Counted from the stretch's first letter, positions 10,400 to 18,814 are shown. The stretch is 48,260 nt of DNA from Bacillus sp. MM2020_4 (GCF_011250555.1 NZ_JAANMZ010000037.1:1-48260), one strand, 5' to 3'. The notes: generated by a model from the sequence alone, not told the origin. Made by a program: numbers and translations.

Positions 10400-10513
10400 G
10401 AAGCGCCGGTCCGAGGGCTGCCAAATGCTGGCCCTCTGGCGCGCTTCGAACAAAGGAAAAGATTCTGCTTTTCCTTCGTTCGGGGCATTGCTTCGACCTG
10501 AAGCGGGACAATG
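10400..10513 (+). other. Three stacked RNA hairpins between mglB and mglA
   Basis: Hairpin 1: GAAGCGC (10400-10406) / GCGCTTC (10441-10447) with inner GAGGGC (10413-10418) / GCCCTC (10431-10436). Hairpin 2: 15-nt arms at 10447-10461 and 10468-10482 with one mismatch. Hairpin 3: GCTTC / GAAGC at 10490-10504. The segment is GC-richer than its surroundings and has no T tract, so it resembles an mRNA stabiliser of the upstream mglB message or a small mobile REP-like insertion. Confidence 0.75.
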
Positions 10514-10538
10514 ACTGAATAAAAGATTACTACAATAG

Positions 10539-10572
10539 ATATGGGACTCCTATTCAAAGTCTCATATTTTTT
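10539..10572 (+). terminator. Intrinsic terminator inside the mgl operon (mglB/mglA)
   Basis: Stem ATATGGGACT (10539-10548) / AGTCTCATAT (10558-10567) with a single G-T pair, running into TTTTTT. It lies just upstream of the mglA ribosome site; partial read-through would explain how mglA and mglC are expressed at a lower level than mglB. Confidence 0.85.
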
Positions 10573-10598
10573 AAATGGGTAAGCGAGGAGGTTCGCAC

Positions 10599-12101
10599 AT
10601 GTCTGAATCGAGAACAACCAATTTACTTGAAATGCAAAGTATCACCAAACGATTTCCCGGCGTCGTCGCCCTTAATAATGTTTCACTCAGGGTTAAGGCT
10701 GGATCCGTACATGCCTTAATGGGCGAAAACGGGGCAGGAAAGTCAACCTTAATGAAGTGTTTATTTGGGATTTATTCGATGGATGAAGGCAAAATTCTCT
10801 TTGAAGGAAAAGAAGTAGCATTTGCTAATTCTAAGCAGGCCCTTGAAAATGGCGTTTCGATGGTGCACCAGGAATTAAACCAGGTAAGGCAGCGCAATGT
10901 CATGGATAATATTTGGCTTGGGCGCTATCCGAAAAAAGGTGTCTTCATTGATGAGAAGAAAATGTATGAGGACACAAAGGCGATTTTCAAAGGATTAGAT
11001 ATTCAAATTGATCCCCGCAGTAAGGTGAGCACCTTATCGGTTTCGGAGATGCAAATGGTGGAAATTGCGAAAGCCGTCTCGTACGGTTCAAAAATTATCG
11101 TTATGGATGAACCAACATCATCCTTAACGGAGAATGAGGTAAACCATTTGTTCACCATCATTCGGAAATTGCAGAGCGACAATGTGGCCATCATCTATAT
11201 TTCACACAAGATGGAAGAAATTTTGAAGATTTCCGACGAAGTGACGATCATGCGTGACGGTCAGTATATTGCCACGAAAAGTGCCAAGGAATTAACCACA
11301 GATGAAATCATCAAGTTGATGGTGGGACGTGATTTATCACAGCGCTTTCCTGAAAAAATAAACAAGCCGGGAGAAATGATCCTGAAGGTATCTGATTTGA
11401 CGGCGGAAACACAGCCTTCTTTTTCAGAGGTAAGCTTTGAGTTAAGGAAGGGCGAAATTTTAGGAATAGCCGGCCTTGTTGGCTCGAAACGGACGGAAGT
11501 GCTGGAATCCATCTTTGGCATGAGATCGTTGAAATCCGGAACGATTGAATTGAATGGCAAGATGGTAAAAAATTTATCGCCACAGCATGCCATCAAAAAC
11601 GGTTTTGCCCTTGTAACAGAAGAACGAAGATCGACTGGTATTTTTCCAGAGTTAAGCATCAGCTTCAACTCGATTATCTCCAACATGGACCAGTATCGAA
11701 AAGGACCCTTTCTTTCAGACGGAAAAGTGAAGGAAGATACACAATGGGTCATCGATTCCATGAATGTGAAAACGCCTACGCAAAAAACGTCGATTGGCAG
11801 CCTTTCGGGCGGAAATCAGCAAAAAGTTATTATCGGACGCTGGCTGTTAACGAAGCCGGATGTATTATTGCTTGATGAACCCACACGGGGAATTGATGTC
11901 GGGGCAAAGTTTGAAATCTATCAACTTATTAACCAATTAGCTTCAGAAGGAAAGGGGATCATCATGATCTCGTCCGAAATGCCTGAGCTTTTAGGCGTAA
12001 CTGATAGAATTTTAGTCATGAGTAATGGAAAAGCAGCTGGAATCGTAGAGACGTCTTCTACTTCACAAGAAGAAATCATGCGATTAGCAGCATTGTACTA
12101 G
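10599..12101 (+). CDS. mglA: Galactose/methylgalactoside ABC transporter ATP-binding protein MglA
   Basis: Cytoplasmic ATPase of the Mgl importer, 500 residues with two nucleotide-binding domains. Domain 1 has a canonical Walker A (GENGAGKST), [14 protein letters not shown] and Walker [10 protein letters not shown]. Domain 2 has the degenerate Walker A region [16 protein letters not shown] typical of MglA/RbsA, then [15 protein letters not shown] and [14 protein letters not shown] 10599 is chosen over in-frame ATG 10575 because GAGGAGG (10585-10591) is correctly placed for it. Its stop overlaps the RBS of mglC. Confidence 0.95.
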   Translation: MSESRTTNLLEMQSITKRFPGVVALNNVSLRVKAGSVHALMGENGAGKSTLMKCLFGIYSMDEGKILFEGKEVAFANSKQALENGVSMVHQELNQVRQRNVMDNIWLGRYPKKGVFIDEKKMYEDTKAIFKGLDIQIDPRSKVSTLSVSEMQMVEIAKAVSYGSKIIVMDEPTSSLTENEVNHLFTIIRKLQSDNVAIIYISHKMEEILKISDEVTIMRDGQYIATKSAKELTTDEIIKLMVGRDLSQRFPEKINKPGEMILKVSDLTAETQPSFSEVSFELRKGEILGIAGLVGSKRTEVLESIFGMRSLKSGTIELNGKMVKNLSPQHAIKNGFALVTEERRSTGIFPELSISFNSIISNMDQYRKGPFLSDGKVKEDTQWVIDSMNVKTPTQKTSIGSLSGGNQQKVIIGRWLLTKPDVLLLDEPTRGIDVGAKFEIYQLINQLASEGKGIIMISSEMPELLGVTDRILVMSNGKAAGIVETSSTSQEEIMRLAALY

Positions 12102-12112
12102 GAGGCGATGGA

Positions 12113-13135
12113 ATGAACACAAAGGCTTCAAATAAAGAAAATGTATCTAAATGGCTTGTTGATAATGTCATATATGTAGTGTTAGTCCTTCTCGTAGTCG
12201 GGATTGTCTTTGCATCTCCTGACTTTTTATCGATGACGAACTTAATCAATATTTTAGCCCAATCCTCATCAAGGGTCATTATTGCCCTTGGCGTAGCCGG
12301 GATATTAATTACAGCTGGTACCGACCTTTCAGCTGGCCGGATGGTTGGTCTTGCCGCTGTTATTTCGGCATCCATGCTGCAGGCTGGGGATTATGCTTAC
12401 AAAATGTATCCCAACTTACCTGAATTACCACTGTTTGTCCCGATTATTATTGCCATGCTTGCAACAGGCTTAATCGCAGCCTTAAACGGTGTGATTGTTT
12501 CGAAGTTTCATGTACCGCCATTCATTGCGACATTGGGTATGATGATTGGAGTATACGGATTATCTTCGATTTACTTCGACCGTCCGCCATACGGTGCACA
12601 ACCTATCGGGGGCTTGAGCGAAAAGTTTACTACCTTTGCACAACGCGGTTTTAAACTAGGGGAATATGAATTTCCATATCTCATTTTTTATGCCATTATT
12701 GTTTCAATCATAATTTGGGTGATTTGGAATAAAACCCAGCTCGGTAAAAACATGTATGCGATCGGTGGCAACCCGGAAGCGGCCAAAGTTTCCGGTGTAA
12801 ACGTCGCAAAGTATCTAATTATCATCTACACGATTGCCGGTCTTCTTTATGGCTTAACAGGTACCCTTGAAGCTGGACGTGTAGGTAGTGCAACGAACAA
12901 CACAGGTAACATGTATGAATTAGATGCGATTGCCGCCTGCGTAGTCGGTGGTGTCTCCCTATCAGGTGGGATTGGAACCGTCCCTGGCGTTATCACAGGG
13001 GTGTTGATTTTCCAAGTCATCAACTACGGACTCGCGTTCCTAGGCGTAAGCCCATACATCCAATTCATCGTAAAAGGCCTAATCATCATCGTCGCTGTAG
13101 CCTTCGACATGCGCAAACACGCTAAAAAGAAATAG
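12113..13135 (+). CDS. mglC: Galactose/methylgalactoside ABC transporter permease MglC
   Basis: Integral membrane channel of the importer, 340 residues with about eight to ten transmembrane segments (BPD_transp_2 family). It has ITAGTDLSAGRMVGL near the N-terminal third, FIATLGMMIGVYGLS, the coupling-loop region YAIGGNPEAAKVSGVNV and GTLEAGRVGSATNNTGNMYELDAIAACVVGGVSLSGGIGT, all typical of MglC/RbsC proteins. GGAGG overlaps the mglA stop, 8 nt before ATG 12113. It is the last gene of the operon and is followed by a strong terminator. Confidence 0.95.
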   Translation: MNTKASNKENVSKWLVDNVIYVVLVLLVVGIVFASPDFLSMTNLINILAQSSSRVIIALGVAGILITAGTDLSAGRMVGLAAVISASMLQAGDYAYKMYPNLPELPLFVPIIIAMLATGLIAALNGVIVSKFHVPPFIATLGMMIGVYGLSSIYFDRPPYGAQPIGGLSEKFTTFAQRGFKLGEYEFPYLIFYAIIVSIIIWVIWNKTQLGKNMYAIGGNPEAAKVSGVNVAKYLIIIYTIAGLLYGLTGTLEAGRVGSATNNTGNMYELDAIAACVVGGVSLSGGIGTVPGVITGVLIFQVINYGLAFLGVSPYIQFIVKGLIIIVAVAFDMRKHAKKK

Positions 13136-13143
13136 CAATGAGC

Positions 13144-13182
13144 AAAAAAGGGAAGTTGCCACTAGGAAGCTTCCCTTTTTTC
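13144..13182. terminator. Bidirectional terminator between mglC and the yeiH-type gene
   Basis: Perfect 12-bp stem AAAAAAGGGAAG (13144-13155) / CTTCCCTTTTTT (13170-13181). The flanking A and T runs let it act on both converging genes. Confidence 0.92.
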
Positions 13183-13212
13183 TTCAAATTGATAGTATTC
13201 TATTAAACTTTT

Positions 13213-14274
13213 TTAAGCAATAAAATAGGTAATAACAGAAAGAATAACAGACGTAATCAACATGGCCATCAGTGGCCGCGCAGCCTTCGTTCGGAGGTCG
13301 CGTAAGCTTACATTCAAACCGAGACCGACCATCGCAGAAGTCAAAATAAAGGTTGTGGCATTTGCAACCCCATCCATGGCAGTTTTCGATACCGGAATGG
13401 ATTTTCCAAGTACATAACTTCCAAATAGGCTCATCAGAATAAACCCAATCAGAAACCACGGAAATTCAATTCTTGTATCCCCAGCGCTCCCAGCACTTTT
13501 CCTTTTTACCCAATACATTAAGATAAAGCATAACGGAATTAGCAGCAGCACTCGACCTAATTTTGCTAAAAGAGCGATGGCCAACCCATCAGGACCTGCC
13601 GGCGCACCGGCTAAAGCGACATGGGCGATTTCGTGAAGGCTAATGCCGCTCCATATTCCGTACTGAATGGCTGATAATGGAAGGAAAGGCCTAAGAATCG
13701 TATAGGTAATGGAAAAAATAGTTCCCGTCAATGCAATAATTCCTACCCCTATTGCTGTATCTTCATCCTTTGCTTTGATGATCGGTGAAACGGCTGCAAT
13801 GGCTGCTGCTCCGCACACTCCTGTACCAACACCAAGGAGCAGGATGAGAGAGCTTTCAGCTTTCAGCAACTTCCCCAGCCAAATGGTAAATAATATCGCG
13901 AAGACAATGACACCTACATCACGTGCAAGCAGACCTAGTCCTTGATGAAACACAATATCAATATTCAGCTTTAATCCGTATAAAATAATCGCAAAACGTA
14001 AAAACCGTTTTGAAGAAAATTGAATCCCTGCACGTAATTTTTCAGGATAACCAAAAAATTGCCGATACAAGACAGCAATCACAATGGCACAGGCAAGCGG
14101 CCCCACATGATCAAAGCCAGGGGCTTTTGATAATAGATAACCGAATGCCGCAACCACTATGGTAAAGGTGATTCCTGATAACCATAACCATCCGGAAGGC
14201 TTCGGCTTCGACATTATTTGCTGTTGGAAGTCCTGTTCGTTCAAAGGTAATTTTGTTGCCCCTTCACTCCCCAA
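13213..14274 (-). CDS. YeiH/UPF0324-family inner-membrane protein, putative sulfate/sulfite-type exporter
   Basis: The 353-residue polytopic protein (about ten segments) belongs to the YeiH family (PF03601). It has GLKLNIDIV, the glycine-rich LLLGVGTGVCGAAAIAAVSPIIKAK and WSGISLHEIAHVALAGA, and ends in VGLGLNVSLRDLRTKAARPL. The start is TTG 14274, preceded by GAGGTGA on the minus strand. The divergent LysR gene 126 nt away recalls the E. coli yeiE-yeiH arrangement, where the regulator responds to sulfite. The substrate here is therefore inferred to be a small sulfur oxyanion, but that is not shown by the sequence. Confidence 0.85.
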   Translation of the reverse strand: MGSEGATKLPLNEQDFQQQIMSKPKPSGWLWLSGITFTIVVAAFGYLLSKAPGFDHVGPLACAIVIAVLYRQFFGYPEKLRAGIQFSSKRFLRFAIILYGLKLNIDIVFHQGLGLLARDVGVIVFAILFTIWLGKLLKAESSLILLLGVGTGVCGAAAIAAVSPIIKAKDEDTAIGVGIIALTGTIFSITYTILRPFLPLSAIQYGIWSGISLHEIAHVALAGAPAGPDGLAIALLAKLGRVLLLIPLCFILMYWVKRKSAGSAGDTRIEFPWFLIGFILMSLFGSYVLGKSIPVSKTAMDGVANATTFILTSAMVGLGLNVSLRDLRTKAARPLMAMLITSVILSVITYFIA

Positions 14275-14400
14275 ACTATCACCTCAGTTAATTTTTCTCT
14301 CCCTAGAATACTCCTGATTCATGTATAAGTAAAATAAAGATATATAATAGGGATAATAAGCAAATGGATATAAATAGAACAGACAAATGGAGGCGAAACG

Positions 14401-15306
14401 GTGGATCAACATTTAGATGTGTTTATAAAGGTCGTGGAAAAAGAAAACTTTTCTAAAGCAGCGGAGGAACTACATATGACACAGCCGGCGGTCAGTCAAT
14501 ATATTCGGGCATTGGAAGAAGCTGTCGGGACAAGATTATTGGAACGGAGCAATAAGTTTGTCCGTTTAAATAAGGCCGGTGAGATTGTCTACCACCATGC
14601 CAAGGAAATAGTAGCACTCTATACAAAAATGCACTATCTAGTAGATGATCTGACAACTAGCGCAAGCGGTCCAATTACAATTGGGGCGAGCTACACATTC
14701 GGCGAATATATCCTCCCGCATATTATTGCTAGTATGAGGCTGCAGTCGCCACATATCAGCCCATCCATTAAGATTTATAACACAAAGGAAATTATCGATT
14801 TAGTGAGTTCATATCAATTAGATATTGGGATTATTGAAGGGGTGGTAAAGAATGATAATTTAAATATAGAAATCGTTTCTGAAGATAAAATGGTCATGGT
14901 TGCTGCACCCCACCATCCCCTATTGAAGAAGAAAGATGAAATCCACTTTTCAGAACTAGCCGCTGAAACGTGGATCCTACGTGAAGAGGGATCAGGAACA
15001 AGGGAGGCTGCAGATAAACTGTTTCAAATAAATGGATTTACTCCGAAGAAAGTAATGGAATTTGGGAGCACACAACTGATTAAGGAATCAGTTGAGGCTG
15101 GACTTGGGATCAGTTTAGTTTCTCGCTGGGCGCTAAATAAGGAGTTAACCAATGGCTATTTGGAAGAAATGCACGTGAAAGGACTGCCTTTTAAACGGAA
15201 CTTTTCCATCCTTACCCGATCGCTTTTTCAAACAAAAGCACTAAAAGTGTTTATTGAAATACTGAAAGAATATTTAGCTTCAGCGGGGCAAGGTAAGAAA
15301 ATCTAA
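14401..15306 (+). CDS. LysR-family transcriptional regulator (YeiE/CysL-like)
   Basis: The 301-residue product has an N-terminal winged helix-turn-helix (FSKAAEELHMTQPAVSQYIRALEEAVGTRLLERS, about residues 17-50) followed by a LysR substrate-binding domain with the segments GPITIGASYTFGEYILP, YQLDIGIIEGVV, ILREEGSGTREAAD and SVEAGLGISLVSRWAL. The GTG start at 14401 is supported by ATGGAGGCG upstream. It is divergent from the YeiH-type exporter and most likely controls it from the shared 126-bp intergenic region, where a TATAAT at 14343-14348 is the best -10 candidate for this gene. Confidence 0.9.
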   Translation: MDQHLDVFIKVVEKENFSKAAEELHMTQPAVSQYIRALEEAVGTRLLERSNKFVRLNKAGEIVYHHAKEIVALYTKMHYLVDDLTTSASGPITIGASYTFGEYILPHIIASMRLQSPHISPSIKIYNTKEIIDLVSSYQLDIGIIEGVVKNDNLNIEIVSEDKMVMVAAPHHPLLKKKDEIHFSELAAETWILREEGSGTREAADKLFQINGFTPKKVMEFGSTQLIKESVEAGLGISLVSRWALNKELTNGYLEEMHVKGLPFKRNFSILTRSLFQTKALKVFIEILKEYLASAGQGKKI

Positions 15307-15353
15307 GCCCCCTTACACAATATAAGATAATTCATAGGAAAGGTTTTATATTT

Positions 15354-15387
15354 TGTCTAATGACAGGCCTAGACAGTGGTGTATAAT
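15354..15387 (+). promoter_or_regulatory. Promoter with operator-like dyad upstream of the amidohydrolase gene
   Basis: ATGACA (15360-15365), 16-nt spacer, TATAAT (15382-15387). A dyad TGTCTA (15354-15359) - N10 - TAGACA (15370-15375) covers the -35 box, a typical repressor position. The regulator is unknown. Confidence 0.65.
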
Positions 15388-15511
15388 TAATATGTTAACT
15401 GAATATTCATATATTTTATTGCTACCGTCGTTCCACCTTATTAAACATTTAACGAAAACATACTTAAGCACACTTTAGTATCAGTTTTTTTAAAAAGGGG
15501 AGTGTTTAATA

Positions 15512-16747
15512 ATGCAAAAACAAAAGCTCGTAATCAATGGAGAGAGACTGCAGCAGGAGCTAGAAAGGTTTGCAAACTTTGGTCGGACAGAAAACAATGG
15601 AGTAACAAGGTTGTCCTTGTCAGAAGAGGATCGCCGAGTCAGAGATTACTTTACAGCTTGTTGCGAGGACTTGGGTTTAACGGTCACAGTTGATGATATG
15701 GGGTGTATGTACGCAACCCTTGAGGGGATTGAAAATAAACCGCCCATTTTGATCGGTTCCCATTTGGATACGGTAAAAAAAGGCGGCCGCTTTGATGGTG
15801 TTTTAGGCGTATTAACCGGGTTAGAAGTCGTTAGAACACTGATTGATCATCAAATTAAACCGCAAATTCCGATTACGATTGTCAACTTTACCAATGAAGA
15901 GGGGGCAAGGTTTGAACCTTCGATGATGGCATCGGGTGTTCTTTCAGGCAAGTTTGATAAGTCTGCCATGTTAAAAAAGGTAGATTCGGAGGGAATTACT
16001 TTTGAGGCGGCCCTAAAAGCCATTGGATACGAGGGGGATGTGGAGAATCGGTTGACGGAGGCTAGTGCCTTTTTAGAGCTGCATATTGAACAAGGGCCAA
16101 TCTTGGAAAAAGAAGCCTTGACGATTGGCGTGGTCGAATGTGTGGTAGGAATGGCGTGCTATGAAATTGAGGTAACAGGAGAATCGGATCATGCCGGGAC
16201 GACTCCGATGAAGATGAGAAAGGATGCCTTGTTTGCAACGAATAACTTAATTAACGAAATCCGCAACCGTTTAGGTGTATTGGATGAAGAGTTAGTCTTT
16301 ACGATTGGTCGAGTAAACGTGTATCCGAGTATCCATACGGTTATCCCGAATAAGGTTGTGTTTACCCTTGAAGCAAGGCACAAAGACATGGAAATCGTCG
16401 ATACCGTTAAGAACTTCATTCAAAGCCTGCCGCATTTAGGCGTGGGCGAGGGCTGCGAGATTAAGACGACGAAATTATGGGAACGTGACACAGTTTGGTT
16501 TGAACCAGGACTTTGCCAGCTGTTGGAGCATTCCGCCGAATCGCTGGGCTATTCTCATAAGAGAATGGTTAGTGGTGCCGGGCACGATGCTCAATTCATT
16601 GCGGGCTACGTCCCAACTGCCATGTTATTTGTTCCGAGTATTAATGGGAAAAGCCATTGTGAAGAGGAACTAACAAGCTGGGAGGATTGTGAAAAAGGGG
16701 TTAATGTCATTTTAGATACTGTGCTTACATTGTTATCAAAATCATAG
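15512..16747 (+). CDS. M20-family amidohydrolase, N-carbamoyl-L-amino-acid hydrolase/allantoate amidohydrolase type
   Basis: The 411-residue cytosolic zinc enzyme is of the hydantoinase/carbamoylase family. Metal-site motifs are GSHLDTVKKGGRFDGVLG, NFTNEEGARFEP, ELHIEQGPILE and the late His in SGAGHDAQF; the dimerisation/lid region contains GESDHAGTTPMKMRKDAL. It would release an amino acid, CO2 and ammonia from an N-carbamoyl compound, or act on a ureido acid such as allantoate. No hydantoinase or purine-degradation gene is adjacent, so the exact substrate is open. The RBS AAAGGGGAG precedes ATG 15512. It is a single-gene transcript with its own promoter and terminator. Confidence 0.88.
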   Translation: MQKQKLVINGERLQQELERFANFGRTENNGVTRLSLSEEDRRVRDYFTACCEDLGLTVTVDDMGCMYATLEGIENKPPILIGSHLDTVKKGGRFDGVLGVLTGLEVVRTLIDHQIKPQIPITIVNFTNEEGARFEPSMMASGVLSGKFDKSAMLKKVDSEGITFEAALKAIGYEGDVENRLTEASAFLELHIEQGPILEKEALTIGVVECVVGMACYEIEVTGESDHAGTTPMKMRKDALFATNNLINEIRNRLGVLDEELVFTIGRVNVYPSIHTVIPNKVVFTLEARHKDMEIVDTVKNFIQSLPHLGVGEGCEIKTTKLWERDTVWFEPGLCQLLEHSAESLGYSHKRMVSGAGHDAQFIAGYVPTAMLFVPSINGKSHCEEELTSWEDCEKGVNVILDTVLTLLSKS

Positions 16748-16762
16748 ATGAATTTCACTAAC

Positions 16763-16795
16763 AGACTTTTCCGCCTGGCGGAGGAGTCTTTTTTT
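16763..16795 (+). terminator. Intrinsic terminator after the amidohydrolase gene
   Basis: Arms AGACTTTTCCG and CGGAGGAGTCT with G-T pairs around CCTGG, followed by seven T. Confidence 0.88.
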
Positions 16796-16810
16796 ATTAT
16801 AAAAACAAAG

Positions 16811-16844
16811 TTGTAAAAAATCATATAATAGTGTAAAATTACAC
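16811..16844 (+). promoter_or_regulatory. Promoter with a dyad over the -10 box, upstream of the PstS-like gene
   Basis: TTGTAA (16811-16816), 17-nt spacer, TAAAAT (16834-16839). The -10 box is enclosed by the dyad GTGTAA-AA-TTACAC (16831-16844), a possible operator. Confidence 0.5.
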
Positions 16845-16875
16845 CATAAAATAGACGTTTTCTTTGAAAGGGCGG

Positions 16876-18342
16876 ATGATGTTGGGGGAAAAATTATGGC
16901 TCTTATTATTGAATTTTGGTGTGGTACCTCTTGTATTGTCAATCATTGCGTTTTTGTTAATGGGCTCGGGACTAGATGATATCATAATGGCTGCACTTCT
17001 GCCTCTAAGTGCCGGCGGTATTCTCGCGGGACTTTTTATAAGTAAAAGACGAGTTCGGTCAGGTGGATTGCCAGAACTTATCACACTCTTCTTTTTGCCG
17101 CTTGCCTACACTGCCCTTTTATGGGCTGTGTTTATGTTGATCAGCGGTGGGTTTTATGGGGCAAATTCCTGGCTTTTTTATAGCATTTTTCACCTGGCAC
17201 TAGCACCCATCTATTTTCTTGCGATGTTTTCCGGTGAAGGAAGATTATTTCTATGGGCACCGCTAGCTTACGAGTTAGCATTTTTCGGCGGGGTATTGAT
17301 AACAACGATCATAATCAAGGTGCGGCCCTTTATGAATCGGAAACAGCTGGTGCCAATTTTGTTGGTTTTTTTTCTTGCAATAGGCACAGGCGTAACGGTT
17401 CAATGGCACCGTAGTCAGACGGTTTTACCATCCTATGGTTTTCAGTATGGGGGCGGCTACTCTAGTACAGACTTAACGCCATATGAGGTGACGAATCTAG
17501 CTAATAAGTTGCCAAAGCTGGCGGCGCCATCGACATTTACCATTAAGAACCCAAGCGAGATGCCGATTTTAGACGGAGCAGAAGCGGCTTTTCCGGTTTA
17601 CTCGGCATTTGCCAACGCAGCCTATGAGAATATTGGAAAAGAGATGGACAGGGCAGGGGAGATTGTCAGTTTTACTAATACTATTTATGCCTATGAACGT
17701 CTATTATCTGGGGAAGCAGATATTTACTTTGGTGCCATACCATCGAAGGAACAGCTGGAAATGGCGAAAAAGGATGGGAAAGAATTGGTCATGACGCCCA
17801 TTGGTAAGGAAGCCTTTGTCTTCTTTGTTAATCCAAGTAATCCAGTCAATAGCTTAAAAGTTTCCGATATTCAAGAGATTTACTCCGGAAAAGTAAAAAA
17901 TTGGTCTGGGATTGGCGGGAAGAGAGAGAAAATTATTGCTTTTCAGCGTCCAAAAAATTCTGGCAGCCAAACACTTTTAGAAAAAATTATGGGCGATACC
18001 CCAATCATGAAGCCACTAAAGGAGGACGTACCTGAGGGGATGGGTGGAATTATTGAACAGGTAGCTGATTATCGTAACTATGATATTTCGATTGGCTTTT
18101 CATTCCGTTTCTTCGCAACCGGGATGAAAAAGAATCCGAATATTAAACTGCTGGCCATTGATGGAGTGGAACCAAATCCCGAAAACATCGCGAGCGGGAA
18201 ATACCCCTTTACCGCCTCCCTCTACGCCATTACGGTGAAAGACAACCCAAAACAGGCCATAAAACCTTTCCTAGAATGGATGCAAGGACCCCAGGGTCAA
18301 GAGATTGTTGAAAGAATTGGATATAGTAGGGCAAGTGAGTAG
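16876..18342 (+). CDS. Membrane protein with C-terminal PstS-like phosphate-binding domain
   Basis: The product is 488 residues from ATG 16876 (AAAGGG upstream; TTG 16864 and ATG 16879 are also in frame). The first ~180 residues contain about six hydrophobic segments. The remainder is a PstS-type binding fold: ILDGAEAAFPVYSAFANAAYE, ERLLSGEADIYFGAIPSKEQ, GKEAFVFFVNPSNPVNSLKVSDIQEIYSGKVKNWSGIGG, FQRPKNSGSQTLLEKIMG, AITVKDNPKQAIKPFLEWMQGPQGQEIVERIGY. Secreted PstS normally has only a signal or lipid anchor, so the multi-span N-terminus is unusual. No pstCAB genes adjoin it. It may sense or hold phosphate or another oxyanion; its function is not established. Confidence 0.8.
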   Translation: MMLGEKLWLLLLNFGVVPLVLSIIAFLLMGSGLDDIIMAALLPLSAGGILAGLFISKRRVRSGGLPELITLFFLPLAYTALLWAVFMLISGGFYGANSWLFYSIFHLALAPIYFLAMFSGEGRLFLWAPLAYELAFFGGVLITTIIIKVRPFMNRKQLVPILLVFFLAIGTGVTVQWHRSQTVLPSYGFQYGGGYSSTDLTPYEVTNLANKLPKLAAPSTFTIKNPSEMPILDGAEAAFPVYSAFANAAYENIGKEMDRAGEIVSFTNTIYAYERLLSGEADIYFGAIPSKEQLEMAKKDGKELVMTPIGKEAFVFFVNPSNPVNSLKVSDIQEIYSGKVKNWSGIGGKREKIIAFQRPKNSGSQTLLEKIMGDTPIMKPLKEDVPEGMGGIIEQVADYRNYDISIGFSFRFFATGMKKNPNIKLLAIDGVEPNPENIASGKYPFTASLYAITVKDNPKQAIKPFLEWMQGPQGQEIVERIGYSRASE

Positions 18343-18355
18343 GGTGTCAGGCACC
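18343..18355. repeat. Copy of the dispersed GGTG(T/A)CAGGCACC quasi-palindrome
   Basis: GGTGTCAGGCACC begins immediately after the stop codon of the PstS-like gene; a short CACCTG / CAGGTG hairpin follows at 18365-18383. Confidence 0.8.
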
Positions 18356-18400
18356 ATAAATGAACACCTGTCTTCCCCAGGTGGACACATTTTGAAATGG

Positions 18401-18436
18401 AAAGCGAGGAGCTAAAAGCAGCTCCTCGCTTTTTTA
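18401..18436 (+). terminator. Intrinsic terminator after the PstS-like gene
   Basis: Perfect 13-bp stem AAAGCGAGGAGCT (18401-18413) / AGCTCCTCGCTTT (18420-18432) with a 6-nt loop and T run. Confidence 0.93.
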
Positions 18437-18495
18437 TTGGCATACATCGTGCGAAGGTAGATCTAAAGGCAATGAACTTCACTTGTTTTTTTCGT

Positions 18496-18552
18496 TTCCG
18501 TAAAACCGAAAAAATTATTCCGCAAAACCGGATATTTTCCGGTTTTGCGGAA
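18496..18552 (+). promoter_or_regulatory. Three-copy upstream activator repeat (probable sigma-54 enhancer)
   Basis: TTCCG(T/C)AAAACCG(A/G)A occurs at 18496-18510 and 18518-18532 (22-bp period) and inverted at 18538-18552, so the last two form a perfect 15-bp inverted repeat with a 7-nt spacer (18517-18553). It lies about 150-200 bp before a sigma-54 promoter, the usual place for the binding sites of the Fis-type activator encoded at 21193. Confidence 0.75.
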
Positions 18553-18693
18553 TTCCAACTAAAGGAGAATTCCAGGAAAGTAGACAAAAGAAAGGAAAGC
18601 AAATAGGATATTTATCCCTATTTTCATAGGAGAAATGTTTATATATTGCTAGAATTAGGAAAAACGGGTCTTTATTATCGGATTATGTTATGT

Positions 18694-18709
18694 TGGCATG
18701 ATACTTGCA
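18694..18709 (+). promoter_or_regulatory. Sigma-54 (SigL) -24/-12 promoter of the 3-hydroxybutyrate operon
   Basis: TGGCATGATACTTGCA has GG (18695-18696) and GC (18707-18708) separated by exactly 10 nt, matching TGGCAC-N5-TTGCA closely. Confidence 0.88.
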
Positions 18710-18749
18710 AATTAGTAAGGGGAGAGCTTTTTACTAAAGTGATATCTTT

Positions 18750-18763
18750 TGTAAACGCTTTCT
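18750..18763 (+). promoter_or_regulatory. cre box downstream of the sigma-54 promoter
   Basis: TGTAAACGCTTTCT fits the cre consensus at 13 of 14 positions. It lies about 30-45 nt downstream of the expected start site, so CcpA could block transcription when glucose is present. Confidence 0.78.
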
Positions 18764-18814
18764 AACCGGATGATGTGATATCTGGAGATTAACACTATTC
18801 TAAGGGGGATGTAC

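Noticed and set aside
10192..10617. 141-codon minus-strand ORF spanning the mglB/mglA spacer
   Set aside because: Runs through hairpins, the terminator and both flanking genes; no start context.
11261..11761. 166-codon minus-strand ORF
   Set aside because: Antisense to mglA nucleotide-binding domain 2.
13184..13459. 91-codon minus-strand ORF
   Set aside because: Overlaps the YeiH-type gene in another frame; Trp/Cys-rich translation without family match.
18397..18606. 69-codon ORF between the PstS-like and GntP-type genes
   Set aside because: Covers a perfect terminator and the enhancer inverted repeat and has no family resemblance.
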